Below are positions 16,960-26,273 of a stretch of DNA of 64,000 nt, piece after piece (within the stretch, counting starts at the first letter, position 1; the number at the start of each line of letters is the position of its first letter). The DNA comes from an uncultured Sutterella sp. (GTDB lineage Bacteria; Pseudomonadota; Gammaproteobacteria; Burkholderiales; Burkholderiaceae_F). The DNA is taken from assembly GCA_900757865.1 (NCBI GenBank), contig CAAEPH010000007.1, positions 1 to 64,000 on the forward strand, written 5' to 3'. The notes under the pieces were generated by a model. It was not told where the DNA came from and searched no databases. It saw nothing but the letters and a program-made list of their open reading frames with translations. A program made the translations under genes and the position numbers.

Positions 16960-17106
16960 CGTCGTTTTCGACGTTTCTGCCTTTTTGTCCGATCAGAGTA
17001 CAATGTTGCTAGGCGTTATTGCGCTGTTGCCGACCTTTGCGTGAGCACTCTCGTGCCAAGCGAAGACTCGTCGGCCAGTGCCGTTTTCTGTGTTGGGAGT
17101 TTTTTT

Positions 17107-18285
17107 ATGCCACTACTCAAATTCGTTCAAGATGTCCCCGTACGTTTGCTCTTTGGTGCGGGTCAGTTAAATGCCCTTGGCACCGAAAAACTGCCTGGAC
17201 ATCATGCCTTGATTCTCACCAGCAACGGCACAGCCATGGAACGTATTGGCGCTCTCGCTCGCGTCAAAGCCCTTTTGGAGCAACAAGGTGTGGTTTACAC
17301 CCATTTGGGCGTGGTCGAACCGAATCCGCTATCCACCACAGTGGATCGCGTCGCCGCCACCATTGTGAAAGAAGGCTGTGACTTTATTGTCGCCTTAGGG
17401 GGTGGTAGCGTCATGGACTGCGCCAAAGCCGCGGCCATCGTCGCGACGAACGGTGGCACGATTTGGGACTACGTCAAACAAGGCCAAGGTGGCCGTCAAC
17501 CTGTGACGAAGGCCCCCACCCCTATTGTGGCCATTACGACCACCGCGGGCACCGGCAGTGAAGTCGACGCCGGTGGCGTCATCACCAACACCGCCACCAA
17601 AGAAAAAGTGGGCGTTGGGGCCCCTGGGTGCTTGCCCAAGATCGCCATTGTCGATCCGGAATTGATGGTAAGCGTCCCTCCAACGCTCACCGCTTATCAA
17701 GGGTTCGATGCGCTCTTTCATGCCTGTGAAGGCTATGTCACGAAGCGCCCCAATTTAATGAGCGATATGTACGCCTTAGAAAGCGTTCGCCACATCGGCC
17801 AGGGTCTCGCCCGTGCCGTCAAAGACGGTCAAGACCTGGAAGCGCGCACCCATGTCGCCTTTGCCAACACGCTCTCGGGCATGGTGATGATGCTCACACG
17901 GTTAACAAGCCAACACTCGATGGAGCACGCCATGAGTGCTTTCCATCAAGACCTGCCCCATGGGGCAGGCCTCATCATGTTGAGCGTCGCTTACTTTAGC
18001 CACATGATTCACACGGGCGCCAATGCTCAGCGCTTTGTGGACCTCGCTCGCGCATTGGGGCAACACGATGCCGTGCACCCACAGGACTTTATCAAGGCGC
18101 TCATCGCGCTGCAGTCCGAGTGTGGCGTCGCGGACTTGAAGATGAGCGACTGGGGCATTACCGAAGACGAACTCCCGGCGCTCGCTGAAAAAGCGCGCTC
18201 GGCCGGTGCGGTCGCGTTCGAGCAAGACCCCGTGGCGTTGACCTTTGAGGATACGCTCTCCATTTATCGCGCCGCCTTCCGTTAA
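17107..18285 (+). CDS. Iron-containing (group III) alcohol dehydrogenase
   Basis: A 392-residue soluble NAD(P)-dependent oxidoreductase. It has the cofactor motif GGGSVMDCAKA and the family's iron-binding segments GFDALFHACEGY and HSMEHAMSAFHQDLPHG. It probably interconverts an alcohol with its aldehyde, and might work with the aldehyde dehydrogenase at 4178; the substrate is unknown. The ATG at 17107 follows GGGAG by 6 nt and begins the homologous region; the frame is open upstream to 17041. It stands alone. Confidence 0.92.
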   Translation: MPLLKFVQDVPVRLLFGAGQLNALGTEKLPGHHALILTSNGTAMERIGALARVKALLEQQGVVYTHLGVVEPNPLSTTVDRVAATIVKEGCDFIVALGGGSVMDCAKAAAIVATNGGTIWDYVKQGQGGRQPVTKAPTPIVAITTTAGTGSEVDAGGVITNTATKEKVGVGAPGCLPKIAIVDPELMVSVPPTLTAYQGFDALFHACEGYVTKRPNLMSDMYALESVRHIGQGLARAVKDGQDLEARTHVAFANTLSGMVMMLTRLTSQHSMEHAMSAFHQDLPHGAGLIMLSVAYFSHMIHTGANAQRFVDLARALGQHDAVHPQDFIKALIALQSECGVADLKMSDWGITEDELPALAEKARSAGAVAFEQDPVALTFEDTLSIYRAAFR

Positions 18286-18310
18286 TACCGAATAGGTTTA
18301 GCGCTCTCCT

Positions 18311-18356
18311 GCCACACCCAGCGTTAAATGCGCTCGGTGTGGCTGTTGTCTTTTTC
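18311..18356 (+). terminator. Terminator of the alcohol dehydrogenase gene
   Basis: Arms 18311-18318 and 18336-18343 (GCCACACC/GGTGTGGC) with an extra inner GCG/CGC pair; a T run begins 8 nt later. Confidence 0.65.
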
Positions 18357-18443
18357 CCGTCTCCGCCCACTTCTTCCCTCACGCTCGCTTCAAGCGCAAA
18401 AAATTCTTGTGGTTTCTTAACAAAAATCGCTCGTCGAATTTGA

Positions 18444-18472
18444 TTTCATACAAATTTAAAATTAGTATGAAA
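18444..18472. promoter_or_regulatory. Palindromic operator candidate of the nickel operon
   Basis: TTTCATAC (18444-18451) and GTATGAAA (18465-18472) form a perfect 8-bp inverted repeat with a 13-nt AT-rich spacer. The hexamers TCATAC and GTATGA are those of enteric NikR operators, but here in the opposite order (enteric order is GTATGA-n16-TCATAC). It lies 132 nt before nikA. No nikR gene is visible in the window. Confidence 0.55.
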
Positions 18473-18603
18473 CCTATTTTAAAGAACACCCTCGCCTCAC
18501 TGCTGTCGATATAGGTCAATCTCGGGTGTTCTTGCCTCGCTGTTTGGCGCCCTTTGGGCTCATAGCGAAGTCAACCGTAGCCCCGTCGAGAGGAGTTTTT
18601 ACC

Positions 18604-20271
18604 ATGATTTACCACGCCCGTCACACCACCGTTCCCCGCTTGACGCCCGCCAAACGTCCCTTAGCGTTCGTGCTGGGGGTAGTGGCCTCTTTGTTGCTTA
18701 CCGGCTGTGGTGACCGTGACAAAGCGCCCGAGGCTGGAAAAACGGCGTCCACTGCCTCAAGCCCAGCGAGTGCACCGAAAACGGTGCTCGATTTTGGCTT
18801 TTCCAAAGACATCCGTAACCTCAACCCACACCTCTATTTAGGCGAAATGGCCGCGCAGGACATGGTCTTTGAAGGGCTCACCAAGAATACGCCTGAGGGC
18901 ATTGCGCCAGCACTTGCCGAATCTTGGGAATTAAGCCCCGACGCACGCGTCTACACCTTTCATTTGCGGCACGGTGTCACGTTCACGGACGGCGCCTCCT
19001 TTAATGCCGAGGCCGTCGCGAAAAACGTGGATGCGATCCTTGCCAACCGTTCACGCCACGCCTGGATGGACTTTGTGAATTTAATCGATCATCACGAAGC
19101 GGTGGACACGTACACGTGGCGCTTAACGCTCAAAAAACCGTATTTCCCTACGTTGATTGAATTGGGGCTCATCCGCCCGTTCCGTTTCCTCTCGCCCAAC
19201 TGCTTTAAAGACGGGGGAACCGTCAATGGGGTGACGTGCTTAGAAGGAACCGGTCCCTGGAAACTCAAAGATCATCAGCGCAATCAAGTGGCCCACTTTG
19301 TGCGAAACGAGCACTATTGGGGCACTGCGCCTAAGCTCGAGGCGATCAATTGGTGGGTGATCCCTGAGGCACAAACGCTCTTAGCGGCGCTAAAAAAAGG
19401 CGAAATCCAACTTGTCTTTGGCTCCGACGGCGATCAGTTGAGCGCCGACGCAATGGCTGCGCTCGAGAAGGACACCCACTTTAAGACCTACTACAGCCAA
19501 CCCATTGCGAGTCGCGCAGTGCTCTTAAATGCCACGCAGCCCATCACAGGTGATCAACGCGTGCGTGAAGCCATCCAGTTGGCCGTCAACCGTCCAGCCA
19601 TCGTCACGGGGCTACTCAACGGAAAAGAAACCGAAGCCACCACACTTTTTGCCCGAAATGTCCCGGGCTGCGACATTGATCTCGCGCCCCGACTCTACGA
19701 CTCCAAGGCCGCCGCAACGCTCCTTGATGAGGCCGGGTGGGTGCTCCAGAGCGATGGTCGCCGCGTGAAAAATGGCCAGCCCCTTGCGATTCGCTTTTTC
19801 TTTAACGCACAAAATGCCCAAGAAAAAGCCATTGCGCTTGCGATTCAAGCGGACCTCAAGGCCGTGGGAATTGACCTTGCGGTGATTGGGGAGGAAAAAC
19901 AAGCCTTCTTGGATCGTATGCGCACCGGGGACTTTGACCTTCTCTATTCGCTCTCCTGGGGCGCGCCTTACGACCCGCAGAGCTATCTCTCAAGTTGGCG
20001 TCAACCGTCGCACGGCGACTATCAAGCGCAACGCGGTCTGCCGGATAAAGCCCAGATTGACGCGTGGATTGGTGAGTACATGGTCGAACCCGATGCCGAC
20101 GCTCGCAATGCGATTTTGGGTAAAATTCTGCGTCGCGTGCACGCCTCGGCCGTCTATTTGCCGATTAGCTTCTCGCGTATTAAAGTCGCCGCCAGTGAAA
20201 ACCTCCAAGGCGTCACCTTTGGCGCGTCGCAGTACGAAATCCCCTTTGAGAAACTCTCGTTTGAGAAGTAG
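18604..20271 (+). CDS. nikA: Nickel ABC transporter substrate-binding lipoprotein
   Basis: A 555-residue extracytoplasmic binding protein of the peptide/nickel family (SBP_bac_5). The signal peptide ends in a lipobox (LLLTGC, Cys near residue 38), so it is lipid-anchored rather than free. The segment RPFRFLSPNCF followed by GVTCLEGTGPWKL is typical of NikA-type nickel binders. Start at the ATG at 18604 after GAGAGGAG; the frame upstream to 18526 is spacer. It is the first gene of a nik operon followed by nikB, with histidine-rich ATPase tails downstream supporting nickel as cargo. Confidence 0.88.
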   Translation: MIYHARHTTVPRLTPAKRPLAFVLGVVASLLLTGCGDRDKAPEAGKTASTASSPASAPKTVLDFGFSKDIRNLNPHLYLGEMAAQDMVFEGLTKNTPEGIAPALAESWELSPDARVYTFHLRHGVTFTDGASFNAEAVAKNVDAILANRSRHAWMDFVNLIDHHEAVDTYTWRLTLKKPYFPTLIELGLIRPFRFLSPNCFKDGGTVNGVTCLEGTGPWKLKDHQRNQVAHFVRNEHYWGTAPKLEAINWWVIPEAQTLLAALKKGEIQLVFGSDGDQLSADAMAALEKDTHFKTYYSQPIASRAVLLNATQPITGDQRVREAIQLAVNRPAIVTGLLNGKETEATTLFARNVPGCDIDLAPRLYDSKAAATLLDEAGWVLQSDGRRVKNGQPLAIRFFFNAQNAQEKAIALAIQADLKAVGIDLAVIGEEKQAFLDRMRTGDFDLLYSLSWGAPYDPQSYLSSWRQPSHGDYQAQRGLPDKAQIDAWIGEYMVEPDADARNAILGKILRRVHASAVYLPISFSRIKVAASENLQGVTFGASQYEIPFEKLSFEK

Positions 20272-20288
20272 CGCTTCGCTCTTTGTTT

Positions 20289-21224
20289 ATGCTTCGTGCC
20301 TTTATCACCCGGCTACTGCTTTTGGTGCCACTCGTTGCCATCGCCGCCTTGGTCACGTTTACGCTCTTTTCGTTTTCGCCTAGCGACCCAGCGGAAATCG
20401 CGATTCGTGTGAACGCCATGGTTCCCACACCCGAGTTGATCGCCCAAACTCGCCACGAGTTAGGGCTCGACTTGCCGTTTTGGTCGCGCTTTGGGGCTTG
20501 GGTAAGTGGTCTGCTGCAGGGTGACTTGGGGCGCAGCTACGTCACGGGGCGCGATATCGTGGGCGAATTTGCCTTGGCACTCCCAGCGACCCTTCAGCTC
20601 GCGCTCTCCGCACTTGCCATCATTGTGACAACGAGTCTCGCGCTGGGGCGAGCGTGTGCAACGCACGAGGGACAACACCTTGATCGCGTCATCCGGGCTG
20701 TGGTGTTTATGCTCTCGGCCATGCCCACCTTTTGGATCGGGTTACTCCTCATCGACGCGTTTTCCCTGCGCCTCGGATGGCTTCCCACCTCGGGACGTCG
20801 AGGCGCCGACTCGCTCATTCTCCCTGCGGTAACGCTCTCGCTTCTTTATATCCCCACGTACGTGCGCCTCATTCGCACCGAAATGATTCAAACCGCGCAC
20901 GAAAACTGGGTGCTCGCAGCGCGCGCCCGCGGCGTGCCAGCGCGACGCCTTTCGTGGCGCATTTTCTTCAACTCTCTTCGTGGGTCACTTACCGCACTCG
21001 GTATGTCGCTCCCGAAACTCATGGCGGGCGCCTTTGTCGTGGAGATGGTCTTTGCTTGGCCTGGCGTAGGGAGACTTTGCGTGGAAGCGATCTTTAACCG
21101 CGATATCCCAGTGGTGCAAGCGTACGTGCTCATGATGGCCACCCTTTTTATCGTCTTTAATTTACTGGCCGACACCCTGGTCGCCTCCACCAGTGCCCGG
21201 CGCCACGAAAGGGAGGCGCTCTGA
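20289..21224 (+). CDS. nikB: Nickel ABC transporter permease NikB
   Basis: A 311-residue inner-membrane permease of the DppB/OppB type. It has an N-terminal transmembrane helix, five further helices and the EAA-type coupling loop near AARARGVPARRL. The ATG at 20289 is preferred to the TTG at 20283. It begins 18 nt after nikA, and its stop codon overlaps the next start as TGATG, indicating coupled translation with the nikC-nikD fusion. Confidence 0.9.
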   Translation: MLRAFITRLLLLVPLVAIAALVTFTLFSFSPSDPAEIAIRVNAMVPTPELIAQTRHELGLDLPFWSRFGAWVSGLLQGDLGRSYVTGRDIVGEFALALPATLQLALSALAIIVTTSLALGRACATHEGQHLDRVIRAVVFMLSAMPTFWIGLLLIDAFSLRLGWLPTSGRRGADSLILPAVTLSLLYIPTYVRLIRTEMIQTAHENWVLAARARGVPARRLSWRIFFNSLRGSLTALGMSLPKLMAGAFVVEMVFAWPGVGRLCVEAIFNRDIPVVQAYVLMMATLFIVFNLLADTLVASTSARRHEREAL

Positions 21225-23023
21225 TGCGAACGATCCTCCTGCGACTTTGGCGGCATCGCCCCTTGCGTCTGGCTTTCATCGCGCTAGCCGTGTTGCTCGT
21301 AACTGGCGGGCTCGCCCCGTACTTGCCCATCGCGAACCCGTTTACCCCCGATATCCTCGCCCGATTTTCTTTTCCCTCCGCTACGCACTGGTTAGGGACG
21401 GATGCCCTGGGACGGGATCTTTTCTCGCGCCTTCTTTGGGGGATTCGCACTAGCGTCGGTATTGCGCTGCTCACCATGGTAATCACCGCAGTGATCGGCA
21501 TTGGTTACGGCACGCTGGCGGCGGTGGCGCGTCCTGCACGATCGAGCGCGATGATGCGGCTCGCTGACGTGATGATGGCGTTTCCGAGCGAAGTAATGAT
21601 TTTGGCCTTGGTGGGCGTGATGGGCCCGGGCGTAGGCTCCATCGTGCTCGCCTGCGTCGTCGCCAACTGGCCCTGGTACGCGCGACTCACACGCAACCAC
21701 GTGAAAAAACTCTTGCAAACGGGCTACGTGCAAAACGCCCTAGTGAGTGGCGCCAGCTGGAGCTACCTCATTCGTCGTCACGTGTTGGCCTCGGCCATGG
21801 GCGAATTTTCGGTCTTAATGACAATCGATGCGGGTGCAGTGATTCTTATGATCACCACGCTCTCCTTTTTGGGACTGGGTATTCAACCACCCACCCCGGA
21901 GTGGGGCATGATGCTCGCTGAAAGCAAAGAAGTGATTAACCTTCACCCGTGGCAAGCGTGGTTACCTGGGCTCGCCATCATGAGCGTCACCGCTCTCTTT
22001 AATGGTCTAGGCGACCTTATGCGTGAAGCGCTCGATGCGCGCTACGCGATTAACGCGCGTACAGCCCCTGCCGAGCGCCTTTTAAGTGCCATGAGTGCTG
22101 AAGAGCACGCCTTGGCCGAAGCGCTCACCCGCCGTGCCCCGGTGCCCGCCCACGAACACCTCTTACGCGTCAAAGCGCTCACGCTCACGGGACGCACCCC
22201 CGAGGGCGAGCCACTGACGCTTCTTGACGGTCTGACGTTTGACCTTCACCCCCATGAAGGCTTGGCGCTCTTAGGCGAATCGGGCACGGGTAAAACCCTC
22301 ACCGCCCTTGCGCTAGCGGGGCTCAATAGTGCAGCGTTGCGTGTCACGGGCGACATTCGCTTGGCGGATCAGGTGCTGCTTGACGCGCAACACGATCGTC
22401 GAGCAGCTGCGCAAGGGAAAACCTTGCTCTACATAGTGCAAAATGCGATGACCGCCTTTAACCCACAACAAAGGCTGGAAGCGCAACTCCTGGAAGCCTT
22501 GCAACTTGCCGAACCCCATATCAGCAAAGCGGCAGCCCACGAGCGCCTGCGCTCGACATTGCGAACGCTTCGCTTTGACGATCCGGAGCGCATGCTCCAC
22601 GCCCTTCCCTCTATGCTCTCAGGGGGCCAGTTGCAGCGCCTGCAGGTCGCGGTGGCCCTTCTGATGCACCCGGCAGTCGTGGTGGTGGATGAACCCACGG
22701 CGTCGCTCGATACCCAAGCGGCGCGTCAAGTCGCCCAGGCGCTTGCAACCCTCAAAGCAAGTGGCGTCGCGCTCATTGTGATCACCCACGATTTGCTCCT
22801 AGCGAAAGCGCTCTGCGAGCGCTACGTGTTGCTTGACGCTGGATCAGTGGTGGAGTACGACGACATGGCGAGTTTTGGCTTGCCAGACGCTGAGCATCCG
22901 TTAAGTGCAGCGCTCGAGCGCGCTCGGCAAGAAAAAGGACGGGTGTTAAGCGCACAGCTCGTCGAAACACAGCACCATCACGACGAACGACGCGCATCCA
23001 GGGAAACGCACCATGACCACTAA
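21224..23023 (+). CDS. Fused nickel ABC permease and ATPase (NikC-NikD)
   Basis: A 599-residue protein joining two subunits normally made separately. Residues 1-280 are a DppC/NikC-type permease (FLGLGIQPPTPEWGMML; closing GLGDLMREALDARY). After a linker, residues 315-560 are a NikD-type ATPase with Walker A GESGTGKT (351-358), Q loop (LLYIVQNAM), signature LSGGQ (465-469) and Walker B VVVVDEP. The C-terminal tail is histidine-rich (HHHDER and HHDH), fitting metal handling. The frame is continuous with no stop, so this is a true fusion. It overlaps nikB by 1 nt and nikE by 11 nt. Confidence 0.9.
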   Translation: MRTILLRLWRHRPLRLAFIALAVLLVTGGLAPYLPIANPFTPDILARFSFPSATHWLGTDALGRDLFSRLLWGIRTSVGIALLTMVITAVIGIGYGTLAAVARPARSSAMMRLADVMMAFPSEVMILALVGVMGPGVGSIVLACVVANWPWYARLTRNHVKKLLQTGYVQNALVSGASWSYLIRRHVLASAMGEFSVLMTIDAGAVILMITTLSFLGLGIQPPTPEWGMMLAESKEVINLHPWQAWLPGLAIMSVTALFNGLGDLMREALDARYAINARTAPAERLLSAMSAEEHALAEALTRRAPVPAHEHLLRVKALTLTGRTPEGEPLTLLDGLTFDLHPHEGLALLGESGTGKTLTALALAGLNSAALRVTGDIRLADQVLLDAQHDRRAAAQGKTLLYIVQNAMTAFNPQQRLEAQLLEALQLAEPHISKAAAHERLRSTLRTLRFDDPERMLHALPSMLSGGQLQRLQVAVALLMHPAVVVVDEPTASLDTQAARQVAQALATLKASGVALIVITHDLLLAKALCERYVLLDAGSVVEYDDMASFGLPDAEHPLSAALERARQEKGRVLSAQLVETQHHHDERRASRETHHDH

Positions 23024-23876
23024 TGCCACGCCTTTTATTCGGTTTAATCACGTCACCCAACGCTACCGCCGTAGCTGGTGGCAGCGCGACGCCCTTACTG
23101 TGCTCGACGACCTGCAACTTACGCTGAACACGGGCGAAATGGTGGCCTTGATGGGGCCTTCGGGCGTGGGGAAAAGCACCTTGACGCGCCTTTTGATGGG
23201 GCTAGAAGAGCCCACGCAAGGGACGGTAACGATCGACAGGCTCCCCGCTCGCGCTTGGCGAGAAGCGCACCCGGGGGGCATGGCTGCCGTTTTTCAGGAC
23301 TATAGCGACGCACTCAACCCCGATTTGACGATCGCCTCGGCGCTCACTGAAAGCGCTGAGCTCGCGCACCGAGCGCCACCCGATGTGGCGACGCTCTTAG
23401 ACGAGGTGGGGCTCTCAGTTGAGTTAGCGCCTCGTTACCCGCATCAACTCTCGGGCGGACAGCGCCAGCGCGTCTGTCTCGCACGTGCCGTGGCTAGCCA
23501 CGCCCAAATCGTGCTTTTTGACGAAGCGCTCTCGTCGCTTGATGTGATCACCCAGGGCGACATGATAACGTTCTTAAAGCGCCATCATCCCAAGGACGCG
23601 TTGTGGCTTTTTGTGACCCACGACTTGGAAAACGCCGTCACACTAGCCGATCGACTCCTGGTGTTGGGCGAGCGCCGTGTGCTACTGGATATCGCCACCA
23701 ACGACATCAAAGCGGCGCTCGAACGCGAAACGCCTAACGCCACCCTCAAAGCGATGATCGACGCGGAACGCGCACGTCAAAACGCTTTTCAGCTCGCATC
23801 CGACGCACTCGCTCACCACGCTCACGACACGCACCTGCACCACCATCATCACCATGACGATGAGATCACGCAATGA
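23013..23876 (+). CDS. nikE: Nickel ABC transporter ATPase NikE with polyhistidine tail
   Basis: A 287-residue ATPase with Walker A GPSGVGKST (48-56), signature LSGGQRQR (146-153), Walker B VLFDEA and the H-loop THD. The last 30 residues hold a histidine cluster (HHAHDTHLHHHHHHDD) able to bind several Ni(II) ions. This tail is not part of the ATPase fold and suggests cytoplasmic nickel buffering or sensing. It pairs with the ATPase half of the preceding fusion to complete the importer. Confidence 0.9.
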   Translation: MTTNATPFIRFNHVTQRYRRSWWQRDALTVLDDLQLTLNTGEMVALMGPSGVGKSTLTRLLMGLEEPTQGTVTIDRLPARAWREAHPGGMAAVFQDYSDALNPDLTIASALTESAELAHRAPPDVATLLDEVGLSVELAPRYPHQLSGGQRQRVCLARAVASHAQIVLFDEALSSLDVITQGDMITFLKRHHPKDALWLFVTHDLENAVTLADRLLVLGERRVLLDIATNDIKAALERETPNATLKAMIDAERARQNAFQLASDALAHHAHDTHLHHHHHHDDEITQ

Positions 23877-24012
23877 ACGACGTCATCGCACCCGACTCAT
23901 CATTTTGGGTTAAGATGAATGATGGTTAAACGGCTCAAACCCATTAACGAACTATCCCCAACGTTTTTTCTTTTTTTCCAGCCCTGCTGGTTCACTACTA
24001 GGTCAAAACACT

Positions 24013-24768
24013 ATGCCACCCGAAACACAACTTGAAGCCCGTATTCGACGTTACTGGGATGCACGTGCCAAACGCTTTGGGGAACTGCGCCGTGCGGAGT
24101 TCGCTGGTGTACGTCGCTCGCGTTGGCTCACGGAAATCATCCCCACCTTGGGCGAAAACCCCAAACGCATTTTGGATATCGGCACGGGAACCGGCTTTTT
24201 CGCGATTTTGCTCGCGCAGATCGGCCATCAAGTCGATGGTATTGACCTCTCGCCCGGCATGATTCATGAGGCCACGCGTCAAGCTCGTGAAAATCGCGTG
24301 CAATGCCTCTTTTCCATCATGGATGCGATGACGCTTTCGTTTCCCGACGACACGTTTGATGCGATCGTCACCCGCAACTTAACGTGGACGCTACCCAATG
24401 TGGAATTGGCTTATCGTGAGTGGTTCCGTGTGCTGAAACCCTGTGGGATTTTGCTCAACTTTGACGCCGACTACGGTCCGGTAAATTTTGCCGAACTCAC
24501 GGAAGGTCTTCAAAAGGACGGCGTGAAAAATGCCCATAACGATATCGACATGGACGAGTTGCGCGAGTGTGACGCTATTAAGGCGCTTTTGTCGGTAAGT
24601 CAAACGCAACGCCCCCAGTGGGACAAAGAGGCGCTTGAGCGCGTGGGCTTTAAGCCCGTGTTGGTCGACGCCAACCTCTCGGATCGACTCTATCCTGAAC
24701 GCGACGAAACGTGGAACCCGGTGCGCATGTTCCGTATCGAAGCGCACAAACCTCCACGCCTGGTGTAG
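24013..24768 (+). CDS. Class I SAM-dependent methyltransferase (first of a pair)
   Basis: A 251-residue cytoplasmic methyltransferase. After a helical N-terminal segment (YWDARAKRF) comes motif I LDIGTGTGF (54-62), acidic motif II (DGIDLS) and a post-I region around NLTWTLP. It is paralogous to the protein at 24992: both start with a YW-x-x-A helix and share RNVTWTL/RNLTWTL. It starts 136 nt after nikE on the same strand and may be co-transcribed. The substrate is unknown. Association with nickel uptake suggests a small-molecule ligand or a redox cofactor target, but nothing in the sequence proves it. Confidence 0.85.
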   Translation: MPPETQLEARIRRYWDARAKRFGELRRAEFAGVRRSRWLTEIIPTLGENPKRILDIGTGTGFFAILLAQIGHQVDGIDLSPGMIHEATRQARENRVQCLFSIMDAMTLSFPDDTFDAIVTRNLTWTLPNVELAYREWFRVLKPCGILLNFDADYGPVNFAELTEGLQKDGVKNAHNDIDMDELRECDAIKALLSVSQTQRPQWDKEALERVGFKPVLVDANLSDRLYPERDETWNPVRMFRIEAHKPPRLV

Positions 24769-24907
24769 TGCAAACGTGTTCAAAGAGCTGTTGCGCTAAT
24801 GCAAACCGAGACGAGGTATCTCTTTTTTCCTATTTACAGCGTAGCGCGAGCTCGCTAAGCTTAGAGCCCGCATTAAGACGATTAAGACGCTTTTTTGCGA
24901 CAACGAA

Positions 24908-24944
24908 CGCTCTCACGGAACGACTCCTCAAGAGAGCGCTTTTT
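24908..24944 (+). terminator. Terminator-like hairpin between the two methyltransferase genes
   Basis: CGCTCTC (24908-24914) pairs with GAGAGCG (24932-24938), with five T residues following. It suggests partial termination or a separate transcript for the second methyltransferase. Confidence 0.6.
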
Positions 24945-24991
24945 CGCATCGCACGAAAGCCACCGATTTTCCTTCTGGGACGCGCACACAA

Positions 24992-25744
24992 ATGGACAAC
25001 ACTGCCATGGGCCGCTATTGGACAGCGGACGCTGAAAACTATGCCAACATCATTGCCGAAGAGCTCGCGGGTTTTCGACGCGACGCGTGGTTGGATCGGT
25101 TTGCCTTGCATTTGCCCCATGGTCCCCTCACGATCCTCGACTTCGGGTGTGGTCCTGGCTTTTTTAGCCTCATTCTGGCAAGCGCCGGGCACCACGTCAA
25201 GGGGCTTGACATTAGTGAAGGGATGATTGCCGCGGCCACTCGCCACGCACAAGGGCGTGTCTATCGCACGCCACCCACGTTTACGCATAGCGAAACGGGA
25301 CCGCGTGGGCTCGAGAGCGACGCATTCGATGTGATCGTCAGCCGCAACGTGACGTGGACCCTCTCAGACCCTGAGGCGTTTTACCGTGAAGCCCTGCGCG
25401 TCTTGGCCCCGGGCGGCACGCTGCTCATTTACGACGCCAATTGGCACTTGCCGCTTTTCGATGCCGAGATGGCCAATCGATGCGCCAAGCGCGAAGCGCT
25501 CTGTCGTGAGCGCTATGGCTCGACGTACGATGGAGAGCCCATCAATGAGCCCCTAGATGTTAAAGCCCTTCCGCTCTCAGCCATCCAGCGCCCGGCTTGG
25601 GATGCCGAGCTCTTGCCTACATTGGGTTTCATCGATGTGGAAACCGACGAACACATCATCGATCTCTTGTGGGACGAAAAGGAAAAGCTCCTCTACGGCG
25701 AAACACCCCTATTTGAAATCGTTGCCCGTAAGCCCAAAGCTTAA
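24992..25744 (+). CDS. Class I SAM-dependent methyltransferase (second of a pair)
   Basis: A 250-residue methyltransferase with motif I LDFGCGPGF (49-57), motif II KGLDIS and the shared RNVTWTL segment. It is a diverged tandem paralogue of the protein at 24013. The start is uncertain: the ATG at 24992 or the ATG at 25007 (MGRYW), neither with a strong ribosome site. A strong terminator follows, so it closes the nickel-linked cluster. Confidence 0.85.
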   Translation: MDNTAMGRYWTADAENYANIIAEELAGFRRDAWLDRFALHLPHGPLTILDFGCGPGFFSLILASAGHHVKGLDISEGMIAAATRHAQGRVYRTPPTFTHSETGPRGLESDAFDVIVSRNVTWTLSDPEAFYREALRVLAPGGTLLIYDANWHLPLFDAEMANRCAKREALCRERYGSTYDGEPINEPLDVKALPLSAIQRPAWDAELLPTLGFIDVETDEHIIDLLWDEKEKLLYGETPLFEIVARKPKA

Positions 25745-25784
25745 AACTTATGGCAATGAGCGCACGGCTTAGTCTTATCTCTGC

Positions 25785-25820
25785 AAAGAGCGCGAATGCT
25801 CAGCTCGCGCTCTTTTCCTT
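25785..25820 (+). terminator. Strong terminator closing the nik/methyltransferase cluster
   Basis: A perfect 11-bp stem (25785-25795 with 25805-25815) runs into a T-rich tract. The following 450 nt to 26273 hold no gene. Confidence 0.92.
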
Positions 25821-26221
25821 TTCGGGTTTTTACCAAGAAGTTGAGTCCTAGGCGCAACTTGCGGTGCTGAGCCATCGCACCCCTTCTTTTCCTCTACGCT
25901 TTTCGCGTGGCCAACGTACCCTGAGAAAGGGTTAACCGCTGGCTCTAAACCCATCGCCAGCCAAGGGCTTTCCTTGCAAACAAGGCCTTTTAGCCAACAT
26001 CGCTAACCGCCATCCTCTCTTTCGACTTAGCGTTTCAAACCACTTTGCCTACACAGATTGATGTATCCCTTTTTGCGCTTTACTCCCCAATCGACCTAAA
26101 AATACACCATCGGGAAAAACCCTAATTTTTGTCGCTATTTTGCGATTTATGCCCTCCAAAGATCCCACATTTCTGGGACTTGACCCGTGACAAACACGCA
26201 GTTCTAAAGTGTCGTCCATGC

Positions 26222-26240
26222 CGTAAGCAAAGCGCTTACG
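26222..26240. promoter_or_regulatory. Small dyad upstream of the FMN/FAD flavoprotein gene
   Basis: CGTAAGC (26222-26228) and GCTTACG (26234-26240) form a perfect 7-bp dyad with a 5-nt spacer, 33 nt before the start codon. It could be an operator for a regulator or a short leader hairpin. Confidence 0.4.
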
Positions 26241-26273
26241 ACATCGTTTTTCAGTTTAAAAGTTGAGGAAGGT

